Shown piece after piece: positions 1 to 8,240 of a DNA stretch of 64,000 nt (positions within the stretch are counted from its first letter, which is position 1; each line of letters opens with the position of its first letter). Made by a program: the position numbers and the translations under genes. This DNA comes from Motiliproteus sp041586735 (lineage in GTDB: Bacteria > Pseudomonadota > Gammaproteobacteria > Pseudomonadales > Balneatricaceae). The notes under the pieces were generated by a model. That model did not search any database, was not told the DNA's origin, and saw nothing but the letters and a program-made list of their open reading frames with translations. Location of the stretch: positions 44,571-108,570 of the forward strand of contig JBFGZQ010000013.1 in assembly GCA_041586735.1 (NCBI GenBank), in the 5' to 3' direction.

Positions 1-47
1 CCCTGCAAACAGTCGATTTCAACACCGGTGAGTCGCTGGAGCTATAA
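1..47 (+). CDS. xseB: Exodeoxyribonuclease VII small subunit, C-terminal fragment (probable)
   Basis: Only the last 14 codons and a TAA stop (45-47) are in the window, so the protein itself cannot be recognised. The call rests on gene order: in many gammaproteobacteria xseB lies directly upstream of ispA and dxs. Five bases separate its stop from the ispA start, which suggests co-transcription. This is inference from context. Confidence 0.45.
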   Translation, partial: LQTVDFNTGESLEL

Positions 48-52
48 CGCTA

Positions 53-1012
53 ATGGATGATCTGCAGCAACGTATCCAACCCCTGTGTCAACGGGTCGAA
101 CTGAGACTCGCCCAGCACTTCGATCAACAGTCGCCATCCACCCCTCCGCAACAGCTCCGCGAAGCGATGCGTTACGGTCTGCTTAACGGTGGCAAGCGCC
201 TGCGACCGGTATTGGTCTATGCCAGCTGCCTGGCGCTCGGCGGCGAACTCCATCAAGCCGATGCCGCCGCCGCAGCCCTAGAGTGCATCCACGCCTACTC
301 ACTGATTCACGATGACCTCCCGGCGATGGACGATGATACTCTGCGGCGCGGCAAACCCACCTGTCACATCGCCTTTGATGAAGCCACTGCCATTCTCGCA
401 GGTGATGCGCTACAACCCCTGGCTTTCGAACTCTTAAGCCAGCCCTGCGACCTCAGCCCAGCCATTCAGCTGCAGATGATTCAGATTCTAGCGCAGGCCA
501 GCGGCGATGGCGGCATGGTCGCGGGGCAGGCACTGGACATCCAAGCTGAAGGCCAGCGCCAGACCCTGACCCAGCTGGAGCAGATGCACCGTCTCAAAAC
601 CGGCGCGCTGATCCGCGCCGCCGTTCAGCTAGGCGCGCTGGCGTCGGGTCACTGCGATCCGAGCCGTCTGGCCACGCTGAGCGACTATGCGGCGGCGATT
701 GGACTGGCGTTTCAGGTGCAGGACGATATTCTGGATATCGAGAGTGACACCCAGACCCTGGGAAAGACCCAGGGGGCCGATCTGCATAGAAACAAATCGA
801 CCTACCCGGCGCTATTGGGTCTCGAAGGGGCCAAACACAAAGCCGCCGAACTGCATCGCCAGGCACTAGAGGCGCTGCAACAGCTGCCGTCGACTCAGGC
901 CAGCGTTCAGGCGGCTTCGGTACAGGCGCTCCCCGCACAGACTGCGTCCCTGCCGACCAGCACCGAACTGCTGGTACAGATTGCCGACTATATTATCGCC
1001 CGCAATCATTGA
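53..1012 (+). CDS. ispA: Farnesyl diphosphate synthase (geranyltranstransferase)
   Basis: Condenses dimethylallyl/geranyl diphosphate with isopentenyl diphosphate to give farnesyl diphosphate, the cytoplasmic precursor of undecaprenyl phosphate and quinone side chains. The two aspartate-rich Mg-diphosphate motifs of the trans-prenyltransferase fold are visible: DDLPAMDDD at residues 87-95 and DDILD at 224-228. GGKRLRP near residue 46 binds diphosphate. At 319 residues it is about 20 longer than the usual IspA; the extra length is a Gln/Ala/Ser-rich stretch around residues 281-306, just before the final helix. It follows the xseB remnant by 5 bp and precedes dxs, so it makes the chain-elongating enzyme beside the enzyme that feeds the pathway. 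Confidence 0.95.
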   Translation: MDDLQQRIQPLCQRVELRLAQHFDQQSPSTPPQQLREAMRYGLLNGGKRLRPVLVYASCLALGGELHQADAAAAALECIHAYSLIHDDLPAMDDDTLRRGKPTCHIAFDEATAILAGDALQPLAFELLSQPCDLSPAIQLQMIQILAQASGDGGMVAGQALDIQAEGQRQTLTQLEQMHRLKTGALIRAAVQLGALASGHCDPSRLATLSDYAAAIGLAFQVQDDILDIESDTQTLGKTQGADLHRNKSTYPALLGLEGAKHKAAELHRQALEALQQLPSTQASVQAASVQALPAQTASLPTSTELLVQIADYIIARNH

Positions 1013-1042
1013 TTGCCGGCCACCAGGGTTACACTCAAGCCG

Positions 1043-2905
1043 ATGCATAACGCACTACCCGAGACGCGACCCCAGACCCCGCTGCTGGACCGGATCAATG
1101 CGCCAGCCGATCTGCGCCTGCTCGACAGCCACCAGCTCCCCGAGCTGGCCGAACAGTTGCGCAGCTACCTACTCTACAGCGTCGCCCAGAGCGGCGGTCA
1201 TTTCGGTGCGGGACTGGGGGTGGTTGAACTCACGGTCGCCCTGCACTACGTGTTTGACACCCCCCGCGACAGCCTGATCTGGGATGTCGGCCATCAATGC
1301 TACCCGCATAAACTGCTGACCGGTCGCCGTGATGCGCTGCTCAAGATTCGTCAAGCCGATGGCCCATCACCGTTTCCTAAGCGTGACGAGAGCCCCTACG
1401 ACTGCTTCGGCACCGGTCATTCAAGCACCTCGATCAGCGCCGCGCTGGGCATAGCGTTGGCCCACAAACTCAAACAGCAACCCCAGCGCGCCGTCGCGGT
1501 GATCGGTGATGGCGCGATGACCGGCGGCATGGCGTTCGAAGCCCTCAATCATGCTGCCCACACCGGTGCCGATCTGTTGGTGATTCTGAACGACAACGAT
1601 ATGTCGATCTCCCCCAACGAGGGTGGATTGGCAACCTATCTGAGCAAACATCTGCGCAGCGCCTTTACCCTTGACGACCATAACAGCGCACGCCCTAGTG
1701 AGCGCACCGGCGCCGGTACCACCGCGGCCCTGTTTGAAGCGCTGGAGTTCAACTATAACGGTCCGATTGATGGTCACGATCTGGCGCTGCTGGTGTCGAC
1801 GTTACAGCGCCTACGCCAAGCCCAGGGGCCACAGTTTTTGCATATTGTCACCACCAAAGGCAAAGGTTTTGCGCCCGCCGAACAGGATCCGGTCGGCTAC
1901 CACGCCATCACCAAGCTACCCGCACCAAACGAACAGTACAGCAGCCTGCCGGGAACGGCCTACTCTCAGGTCTTTGGCGACTGGCTGTGCGCCACAGCCG
2001 AGCAGGATTCACGCCTGGTAGCCATCACCCCGGCGATGAGCGAGGGCTCGGGCATGGTCGACTATGCCCGCCGCTTCCCGGCACGTTTTTTTGATGTGGC
2101 GATCGCCGAGCAGCACGCATTGACCTTGGCGGCGGGGCTGGCGTGTCAACAGATGAAACCGGTGGTAGCGATCTACTCCACCTTCCTGCAGCGCGGTTAT
2201 GATCAACTGATTCACGACATCGCCCTGCAACAACTCGATGTCCTCTTGGCGATAGATCGTGCAGGCTTAGTTGGCGAGGATGGTCCGACCCACCATGGCT
2301 GTTTCGATCTGAGCTTCCTGCGCTGCATCCCCAACCTCCTCATTATGGCCCCTGCTGACGAACTCGAGACCCAACGGTTACTGGAGACCGGTTACCGGCA
2401 CCCGGGACCCGCCTGTGTCCGCTACCCACGCGGCAAAGGCCCAGGAACGGCGCTGCAGAACAACCCGCAACCGATCCCGCTAGGCCAAAGCCGAACGCTG
2501 CGCCACGGCAAAGGCGCCGCACTGCTGAACTTTGGCAGCCTGCTGAGCGAAGCGCAGGCGGTCGCCGAAGCGCTGGATCTAACCCTCGTGGATATGCGCT
2601 TTGTTAAACCACTGGATCACACCCGACTCGTTGAGCTGATCCAGCACCACGGGCTACTGATCACCCTGGAAGAGAACAGCATTGCCGGCGGCGCCGGATC
2701 AGGGGTACACGAGTGGCTTGCACAGCAGCAGTCTAGTCCACATCCACATCAAGACCCACGACAGACCATCAGGATCATCAATCTGGGACTGGAGGATCAT
2801 TTTATCGGCCACGGCAGTGCGAGACTACTGCGCAGCCAGGCAGGACTGGACCGCACCAGCCTGATAAACAGGATTCAACCACTCCTCGATCCAAATATTA
2901 GTTAG
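1043..2905 (+). CDS. dxs: 1-deoxy-D-xylulose-5-phosphate synthase
   Basis: Thiamine-diphosphate enzyme that joins pyruvate and glyceraldehyde 3-phosphate in the first step of the MEP isoprenoid pathway. The GDGAMTGGMAFEAL thiamine-binding motif, the VAIAEQHA segment with the cofactor-activating glutamate, and GLVGEDGPTHHG of the transketolase pyrimidine domain are present, followed by a transketolase C-terminal domain. About 620 residues is normal for Dxs. The frame opens at a TTG at 1013 immediately after the ispA stop, but the ATG at 1043 gives the family-like N-terminus (MHNALPETRP), so that start is preferred; no strong Shine-Dalgarno sequence is seen. Probable xseB-ispA-dxs operon, convergent with ribA. 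Confidence 0.95.
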   Translation: MHNALPETRPQTPLLDRINAPADLRLLDSHQLPELAEQLRSYLLYSVAQSGGHFGAGLGVVELTVALHYVFDTPRDSLIWDVGHQCYPHKLLTGRRDALLKIRQADGPSPFPKRDESPYDCFGTGHSSTSISAALGIALAHKLKQQPQRAVAVIGDGAMTGGMAFEALNHAAHTGADLLVILNDNDMSISPNEGGLATYLSKHLRSAFTLDDHNSARPSERTGAGTTAALFEALEFNYNGPIDGHDLALLVSTLQRLRQAQGPQFLHIVTTKGKGFAPAEQDPVGYHAITKLPAPNEQYSSLPGTAYSQVFGDWLCATAEQDSRLVAITPAMSEGSGMVDYARRFPARFFDVAIAEQHALTLAAGLACQQMKPVVAIYSTFLQRGYDQLIHDIALQQLDVLLAIDRAGLVGEDGPTHHGCFDLSFLRCIPNLLIMAPADELETQRLLETGYRHPGPACVRYPRGKGPGTALQNNPQPIPLGQSRTLRHGKGAALLNFGSLLSEAQAVAEALDLTLVDMRFVKPLDHTRLVELIQHHGLLITLEENSIAGGAGSGVHEWLAQQQSSPHPHQDPRQTIRIINLGLEDHFIGHGSARLLRSQAGLDRTSLINRIQPLLDPNIS

Positions 2906-2932
2906 CGCGTAGAGAAGCGGTTTCACCCAACC

Positions 2933-3550
2933 TCAGGAGGAGGCGTCACCCTTAAAATGGTGCTCTGACATCATATGGCCAAGCTTACCGGCCTTGGTCG
3001 CCAGGTACTGTTCGTTATGGCTATTCTTGCCCACCTGCAGCGGCTCGCGTGCCACGACATTGACCCCATATTGAACCAAGGCCGCCACTTTACGCGGGTT
3101 GTTGGTCATCAATCTGACGCTGCTGATGCCCAGGTGCTCAAGCATGGCTTTGCACATACTGTAATCGCGCAGATCTGCAGCAAATCCCAGCCGCTCATTG
3201 GCTTCAACGGTATCCGCCCCTTGATCCTGCAGGTGATACGCGCGGATCTTATTTAGCAGGCCGATACCCCGACCCTCTTGGCGCAAGTACAAAATCGCCC
3301 CCGAACCCTGCTCGGCAATCCGCTTCATCGCTTCTTGTAACTGAAAACCACAATCACAGCGCATGCTAAACAGCGCGTCACCGGTCAGACACTCGGAATG
3401 GATACGGGTTAGTACCGGCTGGTCAGTATTGACCTCGCCGAGCGTTAACACGAGATGTTCTTTGCCGGTCTTCGGTTCTTCGAAGCCATGCATGGTAAAC
3501 GTACCCCAAGGGGTAGGCAGTTTAGATGAGGCAATGTAACTCACAGGCAC
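2933..3550 (-). CDS. ribA: GTP cyclohydrolase II
   Basis: Opens the imidazole ring of GTP to start riboflavin synthesis. It has the zinc cysteines and loop SECLTGDALFSMRCDCG and the catalytic RQEGRGIGLLNKIRAY segment, so it looks fully active. The frame stays open to a TTG at 3589, but homologues begin just before KLPTPWG; a GTG at 3550 with GGGA eight bases upstream gives 205 residues and is preferred, making the start moderately uncertain. It is a single gene separate from the main rib operon, and is probably the real GTP cyclohydrolase II because the matching domain of RibBA (6380-7489) has lost the active-site residues. The 185 bp upstream (3590-3774) hold no recognisable gene. Confidence 0.93.
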   Translation of the reverse strand: MPVSYIASSKLPTPWGTFTMHGFEEPKTGKEHLVLTLGEVNTDQPVLTRIHSECLTGDALFSMRCDCGFQLQEAMKRIAEQGSGAILYLRQEGRGIGLLNKIRAYHLQDQGADTVEANERLGFAADLRDYSMCKAMLEHLGISSVRLMTNNPRKVAALVQYGVNVVAREPLQVGKNSHNEQYLATKAGKLGHMMSEHHFKGDASS

Positions 3551-3774
3551 GTTAAAATTCCCAATAAAAGCGGCGATGCATTCTATCAATGTCGGATAAG
3601 CATTGGCGAATAAATCAGCGCCTTGCTATCCCGAGTAATACTCTCTGCTATACAGATTAAAGTCTAACACCAATCACTTGGCCTACAGAAATGGCCGCTC
3701 GCCGCTACAAAAGTCACAACGGGCCGACGTCCAGCGGACCCACGCAGGCGATCTCTACAGGCCATTCTTACAAA

Positions 3775-4248
3775 CTATCCCCACCACCAGACACAGGCCT
3801 GCAGTACCGCCCAGGCGTAGATACCGGCCAACACATCATCAATCATGATGCCAAAGCCTCCGGCCACTTTCTTGTCCGCCCAGCCTATAGGCTGGGGCTT
3901 GGCGATATCGAACAACCGAAATAGCACGAATCCCAGCAGCAACCAGCCCCACCCGGGGGGCACCAGAATCAGGGTAATCCAGAGTCCGACAAACTCGTCC
4001 CAGACGATACCCCCATGGTCGTGCACGCCCAGATCACGCGAGGTGCGTTCGCACAGATAGATACCGAGCAGGAACGCCGCCACAACCACCACCAGATAAC
4101 CCAGCAACGGCAGTTCGCGCAACCACAGGTAGGGCAGCACAGCCGCCAGCGTCCCCCAGGTACCCGGCGCCCGTCGGGGCGCCCCGCTGCCAAAGCCAAA
4201 GGCGGCGAGGTGAACAGGATTGCGCCAGTTAGGTCTTGGCAGTGACAC
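3775..4248 (-). CDS. pgpA: Phosphatidylglycerophosphatase A
   Basis: Inner-membrane phosphatase that removes the phosphate from phosphatidylglycerol phosphate in phospholipid synthesis. The 157 residues include the GSGAPRRAPGTWGTL motif near residue 20 and WDEFVG around residue 84, both typical of PgpA, and several hydrophobic segments. The start is a GTG at 4248 with GGAG seven bases upstream. It is the last gene of the leftward nrdR-to-pgpA block, 54 bp after thiL, the common gammaproteobacterial order. Confidence 0.92.
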   Translation of the reverse strand: MSLPRPNWRNPVHLAAFGFGSGAPRRAPGTWGTLAAVLPYLWLRELPLLGYLVVVVAAFLLGIYLCERTSRDLGVHDHGGIVWDEFVGLWITLILVPPGWGWLLLGFVLFRLFDIAKPQPIGWADKKVAGGFGIMIDDVLAGIYAWAVLQACVWWWG

Positions 4249-4302
4249 GCAAGGCTCCGTGGTTAATCGAAATTAGTCGAAAAAAAGTCAGCGGCAAAGG
4301 GC

Positions 4303-5271
4303 TTAAAAGTGCTGATAACCGCTCGGCTGCAGCGCGACCGAGCCTCCAGCCTGAGTACGCCCGACCAAGCCGGGCTCGGCACGGACCCGACCGATGCGCT
4401 GACAACCGACATCCAGATCGCAGAGCGCTGCGGCTAATGCCGCCTCCTTGGCCGCGGGCACAGTAAAACACAACTCGAAGTCTTCACCCCCGGTCAACGC
4501 CCAGTGTTGCGCCCGCGCCGCATCATACTGCGCCAGCATGGCTGTCGAATAGGGCAGTTGATCCAACTCAATCATCGCCCCCAGATTATCCGCTTTAAGC
4601 AGATGCCCGAGATCGGCCAGCAAACCATCGGAAATATCCAGCGCCGCGCTGGCGATCCCCCGCAGCGCCTGGCCCAGGGCGATCCGTGCACGGGGTTGAT
4701 AAAACCGTTGCAGCAGATAGGGATCTGGGGATTGGCGCTCCGACTGCAACGCGTGTTGCAGCTGATCCAGCCCCGCCATCGCATCGCCGAGCGTACCGCT
4801 GACCCAGATACCATCACCCGGTTTGGCACCGCGCCGCGTCAAAGCTTGCCCCTGAGGCAGCCAGCCATGCACTTGCAGACTCAGGGTCCGATGTCCCCGG
4901 GTAGTATCACCGCCCACCAGGCTCAGACCGTAGCGCTGCAACGCGGCACCCAAGCCTTGACTGAACAGTCGTAACCAGGCCTCATCCGCCTCGGGCAGCG
5001 TCAGCGCCAGAGTCAACCAGGCAGGCTTGGCCCCCATCGCCGCCAGATCGCTAACAGCACTGGCCAGTGCCCGGTGCGCCAGCTGATCGGCAGCGATACC
5101 CGGCAAGAAATGGGTACCCTCGACCAGGGTATCGATCGACACCGCTAACTGCTGGCCAGCGGGGACCGTTAATAGCGCGCAGTCGTCACCGATCCCCAGA
5201 TCGACACCCTGCCCGTAGCCTGGCAGCGTCTTAAAGTAGCGATCGATCAACTCAAATTCAGCGACGGCCAT
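4303..5271 (-). CDS. thiL: Thiamine-monophosphate kinase
   Basis: Phosphorylates thiamine monophosphate to the active cofactor thiamine diphosphate. The AIR-synthase fold is recognised from VDLGIGDDCALL near the N-terminus (metal and ATP binding), the VGGDTTRG motif and ALDISDGLLADLGHL. At 322 residues it has the normal length. The sequence just before its ATG contains three 7-bp repeats (5275-5295) that read as purine-rich GAGAGCT units on the coding strand and probably include the ribosome binding site. It lies between nusB and pgpA; its product supplies the cofactor of Dxs and other thiamine enzymes. Confidence 0.94.
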   Translation of the reverse strand: MAVAEFELIDRYFKTLPGYGQGVDLGIGDDCALLTVPAGQQLAVSIDTLVEGTHFLPGIAADQLAHRALASAVSDLAAMGAKPAWLTLALTLPEADEAWLRLFSQGLGAALQRYGLSLVGGDTTRGHRTLSLQVHGWLPQGQALTRRGAKPGDGIWVSGTLGDAMAGLDQLQHALQSERQSPDPYLLQRFYQPRARIALGQALRGIASAALDISDGLLADLGHLLKADNLGAMIELDQLPYSTAMLAQYDAARAQHWALTGGEDFELCFTVPAAKEAALAAALCDLDVGCQRIGRVRAEPGLVGRTQAGGSVALQPSGYQHF

Positions 5272-5301
5272 ACCCAGCTCTCAGCTCTCAGCTCTCTACT
5301 C

Positions 5302-5826
5302 TCAGCGCTTAGCGGCGCTTATCTCAGGAGCACGTAGATCACGAGCCACCCGATCCAGTACACCATTGACATACTTGTGGCTCTCGGTGGCACCGAAGAT
5401 TTTGGCCAGATTGACCGCTTCATTGATTGCCACCCTGTAGGGCACATCGATCATCGCCGCCAGCTCATAGGAACCCATCCGCAGCACGGTCAGTTCGATG
5501 GGATCAAGATCTTCCAGCTTGCGATCGAGATAGGGGGCGAACACCTGATCCAGCTCAGTAGATCGGGAGGGCACACCGTGCAACAGGCCAGAGAACAGCT
5601 TCATATCGGCCCTACTCATATCGTTCTCGGCACGAAATTCCGCCTCGATAGCGCCCAGCGTGGAACCCGCCATGTGCCACTGATACAGCGCTTGAAGCGC
5701 AAAACTGCGCGCCTCACGCTTCATCTCGGTACGCGAAGGCTTGTTACTTTTAACCGGGCTTTTGATCGAGCCTTTAGCCGCGTCCTTAGCTGGGCCTTGA
5801 GTTGCACTACCGTCTGAATCACTCAC
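5302..5826 (-). CDS. nusB: Transcription antitermination factor NusB
   Basis: RNA-binding partner of NusE (S10) in rRNA antitermination. The all-helical NusB domain begins at about residue 37 (REARSFALQALYQW) and ends with VNGVLDRVARDLR. It carries an unusual Lys/Ser-rich N-terminal extension of about 34 residues that is not part of the NusB fold. The start is GTG at 5826, three bases after ribH; an in-frame ATG at residue 35 would remove the extension but has no clear ribosome binding site. Translationally linked to ribH. Confidence 0.93.
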   Translation of the reverse strand: MSDSDGSATQGPAKDAAKGSIKSPVKSNKPSRTEMKREARSFALQALYQWHMAGSTLGAIEAEFRAENDMSRADMKLFSGLLHGVPSRSTELDQVFAPYLDRKLEDLDPIELTVLRMGSYELAAMIDVPYRVAINEAVNLAKIFGATESHKYVNGVLDRVARDLRAPEISAAKR

Positions 5827-5829
5827 GAC

Positions 5830-6306
5830 CTAACCCTCGAGCTGCTTAAGCAGACTGACCATCTCTAGTGACGACAGCGCGGCTTCGGCACCTTTATTGC
5901 CGGCCTTGGTGCCGGAACGCTCGATTGCCTGCTCGATAGAATTGACGGTCAGAATGCCATTCGCTACCGGGATACCAAAGTCCATCGCCACCTGCGCGCA
6001 GCCCTTGGCACTCTCGGCACTGACATATTCAAAATGGGGGGTACCGCCACGGATCACCGCACCCAAGGCGATAATGGCATCTTCACGCTGCTGCTCAGCC
6101 ACTTTCTTGACTGCCAGCGGAATCTCGATCGCACCAGGCACCCGGACGATACGGATATTAGCCTCTGCAACGCCATGGCGCCGTAAGGCATCCACGGCAC
6201 CGGCTACCAGGCTCTCGACCACAAAGGCATTAAAACGACCTACGATAATAGCGTAGCGGCCTGCGGATGCATCGGTGTAATCGCCTTCGACTATCTGAAC
6301 TGTCAT
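5830..6306 (-). CDS. ribH: 6,7-dimethyl-8-ribityllumazine synthase
   Basis: Condenses 3,4-dihydroxy-2-butanone 4-phosphate with the ribitylamino-pyrimidine to form lumazine, the penultimate riboflavin step. Recognised from GRFNAFVVESLVAGA near the N-terminus, VPGAIEIPL, and ALGAVIRGGTPHFEYV containing the catalytic His. The 158 residues are the normal length for an icosahedral lumazine synthase. The ATG has AAGGAA seven bases upstream. It follows ribBA and precedes nusB. Confidence 0.95.
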   Translation of the reverse strand: MTVQIVEGDYTDASAGRYAIIVGRFNAFVVESLVAGAVDALRRHGVAEANIRIVRVPGAIEIPLAVKKVAEQQREDAIIALGAVIRGGTPHFEYVSAESAKGCAQVAMDFGIPVANGILTVNSIEQAIERSGTKAGNKGAEAALSSLEMVSLLKQLEG

Positions 6307-6379
6307 TGCTGTTTCCTTCTATCTATAAAGTCTGTCGGGTAAATACGGGGCTGTCGCATTTGCGAGCATGACAACCGCA

Positions 6380-7489
6380 TCAGCTATCGCAAGGGATGAA
6401 CTCGACCACTTCGAGATCAAAACCTGACAACGCATTAAATTTAATCGGTGAGCTTAGCAGGCGCATCTTGCTCACTCCCAGATCACGCAAAATCTGCGAG
6501 CCGGTGCCGATGGTCATATAGGTCCCGGCGCCATCGATATTGGCGGGCCGAACCGGACGCTGATTCAGATGCGCATCCAAACTACTCACCAGATCTTCGG
6601 GGGCGCTGTCACCAAGCAACACCACCACCCCAGCCCCCTCATCGGCAACCCGCTGCAATGACTTACGCAGGGTCCATTTCGGTTCATCGCTATTAACGCC
6701 GATCACATCCCGCAGCGCGTCAGCCATATGCACTCGAACTAGGGTGGGCTGATCCGCCTTAAGCTCACCTTTCACCAGCGCGATATGGCTAGAACCATGG
6801 GTCGAATCCCGATAGCTGATCGCCTGAAACTCACCCTGATCGGTTTGCAGGCTATAGCTGGATTCGCGCTCAACGGTATGCTCATTGAGGATCCGGTAGT
6901 GAATCAGGTCGGCAATCGTGCCGATCTTCAGCTGATGCTTCTCGGCAAATTTTTCCAGATCGGGACGACGCGCCATGGAACCATCATCATTCATGATCTC
7001 AACGATCGCAGCCGCCGGCATACAACCCGCCAGACGCCCCAGATCACACCCCGCTTCTGTATGGCCGGCCCGGCTCAACACCCCACCCGGCTGCGCCATC
7101 AACGGGAAAATATGCCCCGGCTGGACGATATCCTCAGGCTTGACCTGCGGATCAACGGCGGTACGCACCGTATGGGCACGATCGGCGGCCGATATCCCGG
7201 TAGTGACGCCTTTGGCTGCTTCAATCGACACCGTAAAATTGGTCGCATACTGGGCGCCATTATCCTGCACCATCAGCGGTAACTTCAGCTTCTGGCAATG
7301 CTCGCGGGTCAGCGTCAGGCAGATCAAACCCCGGGCATGGGTCGCCATGAAATTAATATCTTGCGGACGTACCTTCTCGGCGGCGATGACCAGGTCGCCT
7401 TCGTTTTCGCGATCTTCATCATCCATCAGGATGACCATTTTTCCCTGCCGGATATCTTCAATCAGCTCGGCGGTGGAGTTAAGACCCAT
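6380..7489 (-). CDS. ribBA: 3,4-dihydroxy-2-butanone 4-phosphate synthase fused to a degenerate GTP cyclohydrolase II domain
   Basis: The N-terminal domain (about residues 1-200) makes dihydroxybutanone phosphate from ribulose 5-phosphate and keeps the acidic motif DDEDRENEGDLV and THARGLICL. The C-terminal domain aligns with GTP cyclohydrolase II in length and in VRVHMADALRDV, but the zinc-binding Cys triad and the RQEGRGIGL catalytic segment are absent, so it cannot be a normal cyclohydrolase. Such half-degenerate RibBA proteins (sometimes called RibBX) are known in proteobacteria that also carry a separate ribA, as here at 2933-3550. The frame is open to 7522, but the ATG at 7489 has an AGGAG six bases upstream and gives 369 residues. 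Confidence 0.92.
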   Translation of the reverse strand: MGLNSTAELIEDIRQGKMVILMDDEDRENEGDLVIAAEKVRPQDINFMATHARGLICLTLTREHCQKLKLPLMVQDNGAQYATNFTVSIEAAKGVTTGISAADRAHTVRTAVDPQVKPEDIVQPGHIFPLMAQPGGVLSRAGHTEAGCDLGRLAGCMPAAAIVEIMNDDGSMARRPDLEKFAEKHQLKIGTIADLIHYRILNEHTVERESSYSLQTDQGEFQAISYRDSTHGSSHIALVKGELKADQPTLVRVHMADALRDVIGVNSDEPKWTLRKSLQRVADEGAGVVVLLGDSAPEDLVSSLDAHLNQRPVRPANIDGAGTYMTIGTGSQILRDLGVSKMRLLSSPIKFNALSGFDLEVVEFIPCDS

Positions 7490-7567
7490 AGTGGCTCCTG
7501 TTACGCTAGTAGGTAAATACAATATCAGTTAAAACCGCGCCCCTGGTTGCAGGTCGCAGTACTAAGA

Positions 7568-8236
7568 TTAAAAGCCGTGTTCGGCCAGAAATGCCCTGCT
7601 CAGTCCGCTCGGTTTCGCCGCGCTCGCATCGTCGCTTGGCGCGTCGCTCCCCTGCAGCAACCGCTCCAGATAACGGGCGATCATATCCACTTCCAGGTTC
7701 ACCCGGCGGCCGGCACGGTACGCGCTGATCAGCGTACCCTCCAGGGTATGGGGGACGATATTAAGCTCAAATACCCGGCCAGCCACCGCATTGACGGTTA
7801 GACTCACGCCATCAACAGTAATCGAGCCCTTGGTGGCGATATAGCGTGCCAACGCCTCGGGGGCCTGGATCCGAAACCGTACCGAACGACCGTCGTCGCG
7901 GCGCTCCAATACCTCACCAATACCATCGACATGACCGCTGACGATATGACCGCCTAAACGGCTGGTCGGCAGCAGGGCTTTTTCTAGATTGACCTGATCG
8001 CCGGCTCCCAACAGTTCAAATTCGGTATGCGCTAATGTTTCACGGGAAACATCAGCCCAAAAACCGTCACCGGGCAGCTCGACGACGGTCAGGCACACGC
8101 CATTAACGGCAATACTGTCACCCAGAATCACATCGCCCAGATCCAGCGCTCCGGTACGGATGCGCAGGCGTAAGTCGCCGTCCTGCATCCGACTGTCGGC
8201 CACCTCACCCACGGCTTCGATAATACCCGTAAACAT
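7568..8236 (-). CDS. ribE: Riboflavin synthase, alpha subunit
   Basis: Dismutates two molecules of dimethylribityllumazine to riboflavin. Two lumazine-binding repeats are visible, the first starting MFTGIIEAVGEV and the second at GHIVSGHVDGIGEV around residue 100; SIAVNGVCLTV and SITVDGVSLTV mark the equivalent strands. The start is the ATG at 8236, preceded by AAGGAA; the open frame upstream is not needed. 222 residues is normal. Four bases separate it from ribD. Confidence 0.95.
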   Translation of the reverse strand: MFTGIIEAVGEVADSRMQDGDLRLRIRTGALDLGDVILGDSIAVNGVCLTVVELPGDGFWADVSRETLAHTEFELLGAGDQVNLEKALLPTSRLGGHIVSGHVDGIGEVLERRDDGRSVRFRIQAPEALARYIATKGSITVDGVSLTVNAVAGRVFELNIVPHTLEGTLISAYRAGRRVNLEVDMIARYLERLLQGSDAPSDDASAAKPSGLSRAFLAEHGF

Positions 8237-8240
8237 CGGT

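Noticed and set aside
7490..7567. FMN riboswitch upstream of ribBA
   Set aside because: The gap between ribE and ribBA is only about 80 bp and lacks the conserved riboswitch core; ribBA is inside an operon.
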